DNA of 64,000 bases from Desulfobacteraceae bacterium (GCA_014237465.1 JABZFM010000014.1:84132-148131); one strand, 5' to 3'. Shown: positions 36,140 through 44,893, counted from the first letter of the stretch. Numbers and translations: made by a program. Notes: generated from the sequence alone by a model not told the origin.

Positions 36140-37363
36140 ATGTATATCGAACGAACGCTTGAGGGTTTTGTTAATAGAGCAGGCAAACAGTTCCCTGTGA
36201 TGATAGTAACCGGAGCAAGGCAGGTCGGCAAAACCACATTCATGCAACACTTATGCGAGAAAGAAAGAATCTATGTTACCCTGGATGATCCGTTGGTTTT
36301 AAGCCTTGCTAAAGAAGACCCGGCACTTTTCATGCAACGGTTTCCGCCTCCGGTTCTTATTGATGAAATTCAATATGCTCCGGATCTTTTGCCTCATATT
36401 AAGATGGCAGTAGACCGTGACCGAAAACCTTCTCTCTTCTGGCTAACCGGATCCCAACAATTTCATCTCATGAAGGGTGTATCCGAATCCCTGGCAGGCC
36501 GAATCGGTGTGATCCATCTCCTGGGTTTTTCAAGAAGGGAATCGGTTGGCCGGAAACATGAGTGCAAACCGTTTTTGCCTGTGGCAGATTTGATTCAGGA
36601 CAGGCTTAAGACGGGCAATAAAATTACGCTGAAGGAGCTTTATCGACTGATTTGGCGTGGTTCATTTCCGGAAATTTCACTAAATGAGAATATTGATCGG
36701 GACTTGTTCTACAGCTCCTATGTCCAGACCTATTTGCAACGCGATATCCGTGATCTGGCCCGTGTCGGTGATGAAATGGCTTTTCTGCGTTTTTTGCGGG
36801 CGGCGGCCGCCCGAACAGGACAGATGCTGAATATTTCGGAATTGGCACGAGACGCCGATGTTTCTCCCAATACTGCTAAGAATTGGCTTTCCATCCTCAA
36901 TACATCCGGCATCATATATCTGCTTGAGCCATATTTTACAAACGTTACCAAGCGTCTGGTCAAAACCCCGAAACTTTACTTTTTGGATACCGGCTTGTGT
37001 GCCTATTTAACTGAGTGGTCAAGCCCTGAAACGCTGGAAGCCGGCGCTATGTCCGGCGCTATACTGGAAACATGGATACTGGTAGAGCTATTAAAGAGTT
37101 ACTGGCACAATGGACTCAGGGCCCCTTTTTATTATTACCGGGATAAGGATCAAAAAGAGATAGATCTGATTATTATTCAAGATGGCACCATTTATCCTCT
37201 TGAGTTTAAAAAAACTGCTTCGCCCCGTAAGGAAGATGTCCGACATTTCCGTGTTTTGGAAAAATTAAAGATGCCTGTGAATTCTGGTGGAGTGATCTGT
37301 TTAGCAACGCAGTCCCTTCCTCTAACACCATCTACCCACTCGATTCCTGTTGCCGCAATTTGA
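36140..37363 (+). CDS. AAA+ ATPase with DUF4143, second copy
   Basis: A 407-residue relative of the protein at 33241. Walker A is VTGARQVGKTTFM and Walker B is PVLIDEIQYAPDLL. A helix-turn-helix-like segment (LNISELARDADVSPNTAKNWLS) sits near 235, and the C-terminus has the nuclease-like pattern KEIDLIIIQDGTIYPLEFKK. Start ATG 36140 follows GGGTGA. It is too diverged from the first copy for a recent duplication. Function unknown; B-type repeats accompany this family in the window. Confidence 0.85.
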   Translation: MYIERTLEGFVNRAGKQFPVMIVTGARQVGKTTFMQHLCEKERIYVTLDDPLVLSLAKEDPALFMQRFPPPVLIDEIQYAPDLLPHIKMAVDRDRKPSLFWLTGSQQFHLMKGVSESLAGRIGVIHLLGFSRRESVGRKHECKPFLPVADLIQDRLKTGNKITLKELYRLIWRGSFPEISLNENIDRDLFYSSYVQTYLQRDIRDLARVGDEMAFLRFLRAAAARTGQMLNISELARDADVSPNTAKNWLSILNTSGIIYLLEPYFTNVTKRLVKTPKLYFLDTGLCAYLTEWSSPETLEAGAMSGAILETWILVELLKSYWHNGLRAPFYYYRDKDQKEIDLIIIQDGTIYPLEFKKTASPRKEDVRHFRVLEKLKMPVNSGGVICLATQSLPLTPSTHSIPVAAI

Positions 37364-37955
37364 ATTAAATGTTCCTACGAAATATTCATCACTGATTAAC
37401 ACATCATTTAGACGTCTTATATTCAAAATCACTCCCTCTGAACCGATGAGTCTCTATGTATAATCTCGATAGATCGGCTGTAAGTCACGCATCGGATAAA
37501 TAACCATAAAATTTAGTGAGTAAACACCCCCATTTCGTTGAAATTAAATCATTGATTTTATTGAAGATTTTCTGGTGGAGGCGGCGGGAGTCAAAACTTT
37601 GGGAAGGTGATGATAACCAGTGACAACCAGTGATAAACAATGATCTATAATGATAACATAAAAAGCTTATTCAATATCTTACATTCCGTTTCGGATATCA
37701 CTGGTTATCATTTTATATCACTATATATCATCTCAAAATAGGCACAATTTTGGTCACAATTTTTTTGAAAATTTCTTTTGATCTGGTCATTGAAAACAAC
37801 TCTTAATGCATGCTTTAAATAAATTGATAATCAGATCAGCCAAAAAAGAATTTGGAAAGAAAGAACAAATTAAATTCATGGCTAATACATAACAGCTTAA
37901 AATTTAAATGATAAGGTTTGACATAGTTATCATTAGATGATAATTTTTATATAAA
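37364..37955. other. Intergenic, contains second B-type att region
   Basis: About 590 bp without a gene. The att-like repeat at 37573-37763 is its main content; the remainder is AT-rich. Confidence 0.45.
37573..37763 (-). repeat. att-like repeat with B-type element, copy 2
   Basis: It has the ssrA 3'-end-like core (with one change, GTCAAA for GTCGAA) and then a 170-bp element nearly identical to 29851-30020: the same CCAGTGAYAA units, the central TTACATTCCGTTTCGGATAT, inverted CACTGGTTATCA units, and terminal arm units TAGGCACAATTTTGGTCACA. Confidence 0.7.
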
Positions 37956-38315
37956 ATGACAAACATCAAACACATAAAAGAGGATTTCGGATTAGAAACA
38001 TTATTGGATTTGGCCGGCGAGATATTTCCAATGGAAAATGGATTTTGGATTAAATTCGAAGCTTTTAAAACTGAACCGTCGCAGCAGATTCCGCATGGGA
38101 TTAAATATTCTTTAACTTTGCATGATAGAAATAATACCCGCGTTTTAGGATTTGATAATGCCCATGCATATAAACCCAAACGGAAGAAATACGGAGCCAG
38201 AAAAGTCACATGGGATCATCTTCACAAAATAGAAAAAGCTCATCCGTATGAATTTGAATCAGCCAGTCAGCTTTTGGAAGATTTCTGGGCTGCCGTAGAA
38301 GAAGTATTAAAATAA
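37956..38315 (+). CDS. DUF6516-like protein (putative toxin)
   Basis: A 119-residue protein resembling DUF6516: YSLTLHDRNNTRVLGFDNAHAYKPKRKKYGAR, then WDHLHKIEKAHPYEFESASQLLEDFWAAVEEVL. The D-N-A-H segment and the tail are family-like. It is followed 13 bp later by a HTH protein of the type usually paired with it. The pair is suspected to be a toxin-antitoxin system but this is not established. Confidence 0.65.
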   Translation: MTNIKHIKEDFGLETLLDLAGEIFPMENGFWIKFEAFKTEPSQQIPHGIKYSLTLHDRNNTRVLGFDNAHAYKPKRKKYGARKVTWDHLHKIEKAHPYEFESASQLLEDFWAAVEEVLK

Positions 38316-38328
38316 AAGAGGTGATATT

Positions 38329-38688
38329 ATGGCGAGTAAAAAGTTAAGAATAGGGATCATGTCCAAAGATGAATATAAAAAGAGAACCATCGCAATCGCG
38401 AAAGGAGAATATAAGCCAACGAAAAATGAACCAAAAATTTGGTTTGAATCCGTAAAATCAATGGCACAGATTTTAAGCAGCGAAAATCAGGATCTTTTGA
38501 GAGTTATTAAAGAACGAAAGCCAGATTCTCTCAAAGAACTCGAAATAGTGACCGGGCGAAAGAGGAGCAACTTATCGCGTACTTTAAATACAATGTCTCG
38601 ATATGGTATTGTTGAGTTAGTGAAACAGAACAGAGCCCTTAAGCCGATTGTTAAGGCTACAGAATTTAAAGTTGAATTTGGGTTATAA
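38329..38688 (+). CDS. HVO_A0114-like HTH DNA-binding protein (putative antitoxin)
   Basis: A 119-residue winged-helix protein with LLRVIKERKPDSLKELEIVTGRKRSNLSRTLNTMSRYGIVEL, a MarR-like HTH seen in the HVO_A0114 group. RBS AGAGGTGA precedes the ATG. It probably binds its own promoter and neutralises the upstream DUF6516-like product. Its stop codon overlaps the 3' end of the truncated integrase frame on the other strand. Confidence 0.7.
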   Translation: MASKKLRIGIMSKDEYKKRTIAIAKGEYKPTKNEPKIWFESVKSMAQILSSENQDLLRVIKERKPDSLKELEIVTGRKRSNLSRTLNTMSRYGIVELVKQNRALKPIVKATEFKVEFGL

Positions 38689-38907
38689 ATATTTAGCTTT
38701 GAATTTGATGACATTGAATTCCAATAGGGGTATCTTTGGATATGTCCCCATAGCCAAAGTTTTTCTTTTTCTTTCAAACCTGTAATCAAATCGCCAGCAT
38801 TTACCCCCGGAAGGTGTCACGAGAAGGTAAAGACCATTCTTATCTGAAAGTTTATATTGTTTCTCTTTTGCCTTTGCATTCTTTACTTTAACGTCTGTAA
38901 GGGGCAT
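38683..38907 (-). pseudogene. Truncated P4-type tyrosine integrase (N-terminal part)
   Basis: Minus-strand ATG 38907 codes MPLTDVKVKNAKAKEKQYKLSDKNGLYLLVTPSGGKCWRF then KTLAMGTYPKIPLLEF, the DUF4102 arm-binding N-terminal domain of P4-like integrases. After about 62 residues homology stops and the frame runs into unrelated sequence at the 3' end of the HTH gene. The catalytic domain is missing. It is probably a relic of the recombinase that inserted a module at the ssrA end. Confidence 0.8.
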
Positions 38908-39080
38908 GACGGTATCCTGTTGAAAATGTAAAGTCTTGCTGGTATTGGTTTTAGTGGGTGCCTGACGGTATTTTTAGCGGTTCAATTTTTTTCATGACGG
39001 TATTTTGGTATAAAAATACCGTCAAAAAAACTGAATGTCAATGAATAAACTTGAACGTTAAAAGACCATAAAATAAAAAA

Positions 39081-39105
39081 AGCCCTGTTTTTAAAGGGCT
39101 TTTTA
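39081..39105 (-). terminator. Rho-independent terminator beside the rightmost att copy
   Basis: The stem AGCCCT / AGGGCT with a T run on both sides lies just 30 bp past the ssrA-like 3' end on the minus strand. This is the place expected for the native ssrA terminator. Confidence 0.7.
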
Positions 39106-39134
39106 ATGAGGCTGAATTGTATTAAATTCTTTGA

Positions 39135-39160
39135 TGGTGGAGGCGGCGGGAGTCGAACCC
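39135..39160 (-). repeat. ssrA 3'-end-like attachment repeat, rightmost copy
   Basis: It reads TGGTGGAGGCGGCGGGAG then TCGAACCC. On the minus strand this is GGGTTCGA, CTCCCGCCGCC, TCCACCA, the last 26 nt of a tmRNA. No tmRNA body or tag sequence is found to its right, so it is a junction, not a gene. It separates the small modules on the left from the plasmid-like element on the right. Confidence 0.7.
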
Positions 39161-39465
39161 GTTGCTCGCCTTTTAACTTGTTGAATTTAAATTAAAAAAT
39201 TTCTTCAATTTCAGCCTGGGAAAAATAAGGGAAGTTTCCCACCTACCTAATTCATTTTTTATCCTTATTTATAAATCAAATCTCAAAACATTTAAGCTAT
39301 GAATTCGTATTTCTATTTTCGGTTTTAGGCGTTGTTTTGTGATTCGCTTAACAAATTTATTTATAAGGGTATAATGGAATCAACTTTTCAGTTTATCCAT
39401 TATTTAAACCCCACCAAATTACAACTTTAAGTCATTATTCATTTATAACTTTTATTAAATTCTAT

Positions 39466-40617
39466 ATGAAGCCTGATAATCATCAAAAAACTGCCAATGG
39501 TAGATATGATTTTAACTTAGCAGAGTTTCCTATATGTGTATTCTCACGCGTGAATAAGGAAAAACATAAAAGTTTAGAATATACAGACAGAATTAAGGGT
39601 AAAAAACTGAAAAGGAAATGGACGGTGACGTGGGATTCCAAATACGGTCCCCCGACGGCTTCGACAAACAATGTACTTTATGAATTAATGCAAATTTGGA
39701 AAGAGGACAATTTTGGAAGTCAGAAAATAGTTTTCCATTCAGCGTACAATCTGCTCAAGCGAATGGGCAAAATTGATAAAAAGAAAAAGCAAGGTAAAGC
39801 TCAGAGGCTTCAGCTTTGGAAAGATATAAAAATATTGAGGGGGGTGGTAATAGATGCTCGTAATTCATTCTGGGATAACGAGAAAAAATTATACGTTCAT
39901 AAAAATTTTAATTTGTTTGATGAATTTGAAACTTACGAAGATGAATTGGATGGAAAAATGACGAAAAAACAACAGCAGAACTTATTTCCCTCTTGGATCA
40001 AGGCAAGTGATGTGCTTTATCAAAGTGTTAAATCAAATAGCCTGTTTGATACCCGATACAATAAAGAGTTTTATTATTCACTAAACCCTATTCAGCAGCG
40101 GATATTCTTATATTTACAAAAAGTGTTTAGGTCTCAAAAAAAAAATAGAAGGCCGCTTATGGAATTTGCATCACAGATACCAATCCTATCTTCAAGCGAG
40201 GACAAAATAAAACAAACAATAAGAAAGCACTGTGATGATCTGATTGATAAAAAGGGATATAAAGAATTAAAAAGATATTATTTTGAAAAGAGCAAGGATG
40301 GATGGACTAATATTTGTTTTGTGAGAAATGGAAAAGAAAGGTTTAAACCAGCGATAAATCCTGCGCATTTAAGTTCATGTAGAAGTCCAGAAAAAGTAGA
40401 AGAATTAACAATGAAAATTTTGAGTGTTTGTGGCGATAAGAAAAGTACCAATTATTATAGAAAAGTTGCCGCATCAAAAATTCCAGAATCCCTTATTATT
40501 TCAGCAATAGAAGACGTAAGGCAGGCAAAACTTGAACATCGGCTAAGAGGCACTGCCGGTGCAATGTTTACATATTTGATAAAAAGAACAGCTAAAGTTG
40601 AATCAGTATCAATATGA
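39466..40617 (+). CDS. Plasmid-type replication initiator (RepA/RPA-like)
   Basis: A 383-residue basic protein. It starts with NLAEFPICVFSRVNKEKHKSLEYTD and contains YGPPTASTNNVLYELMQIWKE and LNPIQQRIFLYLQKVFRSQKK, the pattern of the replication initiator protein A family with tandem winged helices. It should bind iterons; a five-copy iteron array lies about 6.3 kb downstream (46878-46985), an unusually large distance. The start codon has a weak ribosome binding site. It is the leftmost gene of the plasmid-like element. Confidence 0.75.
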   Translation: MKPDNHQKTANGRYDFNLAEFPICVFSRVNKEKHKSLEYTDRIKGKKLKRKWTVTWDSKYGPPTASTNNVLYELMQIWKEDNFGSQKIVFHSAYNLLKRMGKIDKKKKQGKAQRLQLWKDIKILRGVVIDARNSFWDNEKKLYVHKNFNLFDEFETYEDELDGKMTKKQQQNLFPSWIKASDVLYQSVKSNSLFDTRYNKEFYYSLNPIQQRIFLYLQKVFRSQKKNRRPLMEFASQIPILSSSEDKIKQTIRKHCDDLIDKKGYKELKRYYFEKSKDGWTNICFVRNGKERFKPAINPAHLSSCRSPEKVEELTMKILSVCGDKKSTNYYRKVAASKIPESLIISAIEDVRQAKLEHRLRGTAGAMFTYLIKRTAKVESVSI

Positions 40618-41300
40618 TGAGTTGATCCCTTATTCTAATATCGAATGTTTGAATGAGTTTATTGATTAATATCATCAGTAATAACAATTTCAGCGAACCT
40701 TAGGTAATCCCAACATATTGTGCCTGAATTATTTCCGGAAAAATGAAGAACTGGTGAGGCAATCCGGTCACAAAAAAATATAAAATAAGTTTTAAATTGT
40801 CCTTAAAGATGGTATAATTATAAGTCTTTTGAGGGGTAAAAACAGCATTATAGAGAGAGCGATGTGACAATATATTTTCGGGCAGGTATGGCATATAACC
40901 ATGGCATATAACCCATTGATCTAACAAAAGGGAGCTTCTGTTTAAATTCGAAAAGACCGCAAGAGCTAGTAAAATTGACTTTTTATAGTAAAGAGTCGGT
41001 ATGGTTTGATTTATTAAATTATGAAGTTACAATCAGAGATAGAATCCCGTTAGGAAGAAAATTTATATTGATTATAAAAACTCAGAGAATTACTCAAATT
41101 TTATACTTATGACAAAGTAAAATCAAGCTAAAAAATTGGGTTGAGAGCAGTTTCGCTAATGGAGGTAGCCGCCATAATGAAAAATGGTACAGAAGCATTG
41201 TAGCCGGTATTAAAGGTTCTAATGATACCATAAAATTAAAAATGGGGAGTATGGCCTGCCCTTAATGACCTCAAGAAAAATAGAAAGGGGATAAAAATTC
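40618..41300. other. Intergenic, degenerate frames
   Basis: About 680 bp, AT-rich. Two start-less frames (around 40915-41110, with VWFDLLNYEVTIRDR, and 41115-41265, with HNEKWYRSIVAGIKG) look like gene debris that I cannot identify. The end supplies the leader of the kinase gene (AAAGGGG site). Confidence 0.4.
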
Positions 41301-42161
41301 ATGGATACCTTTAAGGAACTGACAACCATATTTAAAGATATTACCAGCAAACTGGTAGAAAGCACTGAACCAAACACCTTATATAAAGCAGCTGTTCAGA
41401 TAGCCATGCAACATACGGATGCTCAGGCCTGTTCTCTTTATCTTGAGGCTGCTGAAAAATACGTTGGCGACTTGCCTCATACAATTAGCATGGTTGCCGG
41501 CGCTGGGTATGAACAACACAGGCTTGGATCAAAGTATGAAAAAGGGCAGGGACTGACCGGCAGCATCTGGGAGAAAAGCGAAATTGTTAAATTCGACACT
41601 CAGGAAGATATTGAAAACCGCAAAGGTTCTTGGGAAGGACAAATAATCGCCAGCACTATTGCCATGGCCATTGAAAACCAGCGGTTGACCGAACAGTCTC
41701 ACAGTATCATTCTGAATGCATTACGTGATGTTTCTGAAATGTCGGTGAGAAAACAGACCGTGTCGTTTCAAAGTTTTTGCGATCGGATTGTCCAAATTTG
41801 CGTTGAAGTGTTTAATGCCCAGGCATGTTCCCTGTACCTTGAACCCTATGAACAAAAAGAAACTGAGTATATAGAAATGATTTCCGGCGCTGGGTATGAA
41901 CAACACAGGCTTGGATCAAAGTATGAAAAAGGGCAGGGACTGACCGGCAGCATCTGGGAGAAAAGCGAAATTGTTAAATTCGACACTCAGGAAGATATTG
42001 AAAACCGCAAAGGTTCTTGGGAAGGACCTTGGAAATCATTGCATCTAATATCGCATTGTCCATTGAAATGCAGAGAAATTACGAGTTCCTGTTCAAGAAA
42101 GGGGAAAGGGCCAGGGACTTTACACACAGCCTTAGAAATAAAATCAAAACTGCCATTTTAA
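41301..42161 (+). CDS. Tandem GAF-domain sensor (N-terminal part of a frameshifted kinase)
   Basis: Codes two GAF-like sensory domains: residues about 15-135 and 150-245, each with AQACSLYLE and a shared block from GAGYEQHRLGSKYE to RKGSWEG. ATG 41301 follows AAAGGGG. After the second block, at about 42028, the reading frame shifts: the last 44 residues are out of frame, while the correct continuation (LEIIASNIALSIEMQRNYEFL) is in the next frame and leads into the kinase below. Restoring one base would give a single protein of about 623 residues. The 144-bp block repeated exactly inside this gene is listed separately. Confidence 0.75.
   Translation: MDTFKELTTIFKDITSKLVESTEPNTLYKAAVQIAMQHTDAQACSLYLEAAEKYVGDLPHTISMVAGAGYEQHRLGSKYEKGQGLTGSIWEKSEIVKFDTQEDIENRKGSWEGQIIASTIAMAIENQRLTEQSHSIILNALRDVSEMSVRKQTVSFQSFCDRIVQICVEVFNAQACSLYLEPYEQKETEYIEMISGAGYEQHRLGSKYEKGQGLTGSIWEKSEIVKFDTQEDIENRKGSWEGPWKSLHLISHCPLKCREITSSCSRKGKGPGTLHTALEIKSKLPF
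41497..42027 (+). repeat. Exact 144-bp internal direct repeat in GAF domains
   Basis: 41497-41640 and 41884-42027 are identical over all 144 bases, 387 bp (129 codons) apart, whereas the rest of the two GAF domains has diverged. The frameshift lies immediately after the second copy. This points to recent gene conversion, slippage, or a sequence-assembly error. Confidence 0.95.
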
Positions 42162-43171
42162 ACACGAAAGATGCAAAATCCAAACTACATAAAGAAGATA
42201 TTTCCAGTGTAAGCAGATGCCTGGAAATTATTGATTCAACCTTATCAGAGATCAAGGAATATCAGAAAAGTGCTCTGACTGACGATGAGGGGACCAAACT
42301 AAATCTCCCTATATCTGAACTGATTATTGAATTGAGGAAACTCATAGAGAATGAAAAAAGAATTTCTTTCAAAATAAGCCAAACCGATGAAGAACGGTAT
42401 CTTCATGTGAATAAGGCACAAATACTGGAAGGTCTGGAAAATATAATCGGAAATGCCATTGATTCTTTTTCCCATGAAGAAAAAGCCAGATTATGGATTG
42501 ATATTCATATCGTTGAAAATTCGCCAGTTGAACAGGCTGTCATAACCATAACGGATAATGGCAAGGGATTAACAGGTGAACAGAAAAAAGAATTTAAAAA
42601 AAATAAAACTATAACTTCCACCAAACGATTTTCCCTGGGTACGGGCATCGCAAGGGCCAACCGGTGCTTTGCCGATAATTCGGGCCATTTCGAATATCAG
42701 GACCCTTCCCCTGATAAAACCGACAGGGGCACATCCTTTGTCATCACCCTGCCGGCATACAAGCCTCAGGATTTGAGAATTCTGATCGTTGACGATGAAA
42801 AAGGAACACTGGAAACGTTTAAAAGAAAAGTGGGTGAAATCAAGAACCTGATTGCTGATTACAGTAGCAGTCTGAAGATCTTCCAACAGGATATGGGTAG
42901 AAAAGATAGCGGTTTCAAATCCTATATAAACACATTTGACTGGATTTTGTTGGATTGCCATTTTAAAGATTCCAGCAAGGATGGAACTAATATTTTTAAA
43001 GAGTATGCGGAACTCAACAAGAAAATTTCTAACAAAATCATTCTCATGTCCGGCGAAGAAAGTTACTTAATGAGGGGTGATATCAAAATCCTGGATAAAT
43101 ATGAGGATATATTAAACGACTTTTCAAAGTTCATCTCAAGTCTGAATAAAGCAGAAGGAGTAGACAAGTGA
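42017..43171 (+). CDS. Histidine kinase with C-terminal receiver domain (C-terminal part of frameshifted kinase)
   Basis: The downstream frame (384 residues as an independent ORF). The phosphoacceptor region is RDFTHSLRNKIKTA with the probable His. The ATPase N-box is LENIIGNAIDSF, the G1 box ITDNGKGL, and G2 LGTGIARANRCFADN. A receiver domain follows from about residue 260, with acidic VDDE and phospho-Asp in WILLDCHFKD. It is the rest of the GAF kinase at 41301. It overlaps the next response regulator by 4 bp, so both belong to one phosphorelay. Translation may require frameshifting, or the gene may be broken. Confidence 0.8.
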   Translation: MGRTLEIIASNIALSIEMQRNYEFLFKKGERARDFTHSLRNKIKTAILNTKDAKSKLHKEDISSVSRCLEIIDSTLSEIKEYQKSALTDDEGTKLNLPISELIIELRKLIENEKRISFKISQTDEERYLHVNKAQILEGLENIIGNAIDSFSHEEKARLWIDIHIVENSPVEQAVITITDNGKGLTGEQKKEFKKNKTITSTKRFSLGTGIARANRCFADNSGHFEYQDPSPDKTDRGTSFVITLPAYKPQDLRILIVDDEKGTLETFKRKVGEIKNLIADYSSSLKIFQQDMGRKDSGFKSYINTFDWILLDCHFKDSSKDGTNIFKEYAELNKKISNKIILMSGEESYLMRGDIKILDKYEDILNDFSKFISSLNKAEGVDK

Positions 43172-44790
43172 ATATTTTAATTGTTGATGACCAGCAATCT
43201 GATTATTCAAAGTTTTCAGAAAAATTGCTCCAGGATTATCCAGGGTATCGTATTGAATATGCCAAAGACGCAATTGAGGGAATCAAATTATTAAATGACA
43301 GGTGCTTTGATATCCTGGTCCTGGATCAGTTCATGGGTAGCCCCGGCAAAAACGGGACAGATCTTTTAAGAGGGATGAAGGGCATGAAAAGTCAAGATTG
43401 GCCTGAAATCATATTTGTTACTGCAAATTATAAAGAAATGCCTGCTGAAGAAATTATCAGCCAGAATATTCCCATAGCCTTGTTTATTGAAAAAGACCCT
43501 TTTTTTTTTGATATGCTTTACAGGGGAGTGTTGTTGGTTATCAAAAGAAAAACCGGCGGCACACAGTATCATCCCAACGATCTGTTCGGCGAAGCCTTTA
43601 TTGATTTAATCATAGATGAGGCAAATATTGCGATTGCTAGTGCAGACTTTCCCGGTTATGTTTCACAATCGCAAAAAATACAGATTGTAACACTGATCCG
43701 CTCCTATATGGGCAGCCTACGAATGAGATCTGAATGGGATGAGGAAGATGTGTTGGAATTGTCCATATTTTTTGCGGAAGGGCTATGCAAGATATTCAAC
43801 ATCCCTGAAAATCTGATTGAAATTTTGAGAAAATTTCTGAATATTGAAGAAATACTCTATACCATCCCCCACTACAGGGACCATTTTTTTCATCAGCTTA
43901 AGGTGTTTTTTCTCGGGTTCTGCATTATCAGCAAACTGAACCGGGAAAAACTGCTGCTCAATACCATTCTGAAAGAAGATACAGGCATAAAGACCTGGTT
44001 CATTACATCACTCTTCCATGATATCGGCTATCCTTTTGAAAAAATGAATGTCTGGCTGAACTCATTTATAGAAGGTGTTTTAAAGTCACCAGAAGAAAAG
44101 ATTGAAGACACCTTTCAAATACCGATCCATTTTCACTGGGGGGCGTTGTTTGGTAAAAAATACCACTGGTTTCATTTGGAAAAAATAATCAGCAATGTAT
44201 GTGATACATATGGTACTAAATCTTCATCCCATTATGCGGAACTGATCAGTGATGTTGCATCTTTTGTATCTGAAAAACCGGACCACGGCATATTCAGTTC
44301 ACTGATCATCCAGAATTTTTTAAGAAAAGATCTGACTGTAGAAGAAATAGGCCCGATATCAGTGGCTATTGCATTGCATAATGGCGCCATATCCGATTTA
44401 ATCAGACAGCTTTTGGATCAGCCGTTCAGCTTTGGAAAAGATCCGCTATCTTTTTTGCTTGCCTATTGCGATATGGCCCAGGACTGGGGAAGGATCAGGC
44501 CATCAATAGACAAATCAAAAGGATACAGTAAATTCGGGTTTCCGATTTTTACAAACAGTAGAATCTTTGATTTTGAAAAGAAAAAAGTAAATGTTGACCT
44601 GTGTTACACCAAATATTTTAGTGCCCGTGAAAAGAAAGACTGGCATAATACGGTGTTTACAAAACACATCACGCCGATGCGGGGAAACTGGTCCTCTATG
44701 AGGTCGGAACACCCGTTTATTAATTTTTCAATCACCTATTTTTTTAAGGATGGAGACAAGAATGTAAGGCTTGATTCCTTAGAACTCTGA
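43168..44790 (+). CDS. Response regulator with HD-like output domain
   Basis: A 540-residue protein. The N-terminal receiver (about 1-125) has IVDDQQSDY, phospho-Asp in ILVLDQFMG, and the Thr and Lys in IIFVTANY and FIEKDP. The rest is a large domain with HD-type metal residues: RDHFFHQLKVFFLG and SLFHDIGYPFEK, then FHWGALFGKKYH and IALHNGA. An HD fold suggests phosphohydrolase, possibly nucleotide-directed, activity. GTG start overlaps the kinase stop (GTGA), so it is translationally coupled. This looks like a signalling pair carried by the plasmid-like element; output is unknown. Confidence 0.75.
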   Translation: MNILIVDDQQSDYSKFSEKLLQDYPGYRIEYAKDAIEGIKLLNDRCFDILVLDQFMGSPGKNGTDLLRGMKGMKSQDWPEIIFVTANYKEMPAEEIISQNIPIALFIEKDPFFFDMLYRGVLLVIKRKTGGTQYHPNDLFGEAFIDLIIDEANIAIASADFPGYVSQSQKIQIVTLIRSYMGSLRMRSEWDEEDVLELSIFFAEGLCKIFNIPENLIEILRKFLNIEEILYTIPHYRDHFFHQLKVFFLGFCIISKLNREKLLLNTILKEDTGIKTWFITSLFHDIGYPFEKMNVWLNSFIEGVLKSPEEKIEDTFQIPIHFHWGALFGKKYHWFHLEKIISNVCDTYGTKSSSHYAELISDVASFVSEKPDHGIFSSLIIQNFLRKDLTVEEIGPISVAIALHNGAISDLIRQLLDQPFSFGKDPLSFLLAYCDMAQDWGRIRPSIDKSKGYSKFGFPIFTNSRIFDFEKKKVNVDLCYTKYFSAREKKDWHNTVFTKHITPMRGNWSSMRSEHPFINFSITYFFKDGDKNVRLDSLEL

Positions 44791-44893
44791 TACCCTGAAA
44801 AAATGCCCAGTTAAAACAATCGACTTAAACCGGCAACCCATTTCCTGGCCCAGGATAAGTCTAATATCAACCGTTAATAGGACAAAGGAACTT

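Noticed and set aside
39135..39160. tRNA or tmRNA gene at the GGAGGCGGCGGGAGTCGAA sites
   Set aside because: Only the T-arm and acceptor end are present. No D-arm, anticodon, tag sequence or 5' acceptor half lies within reach at any of the five copies.
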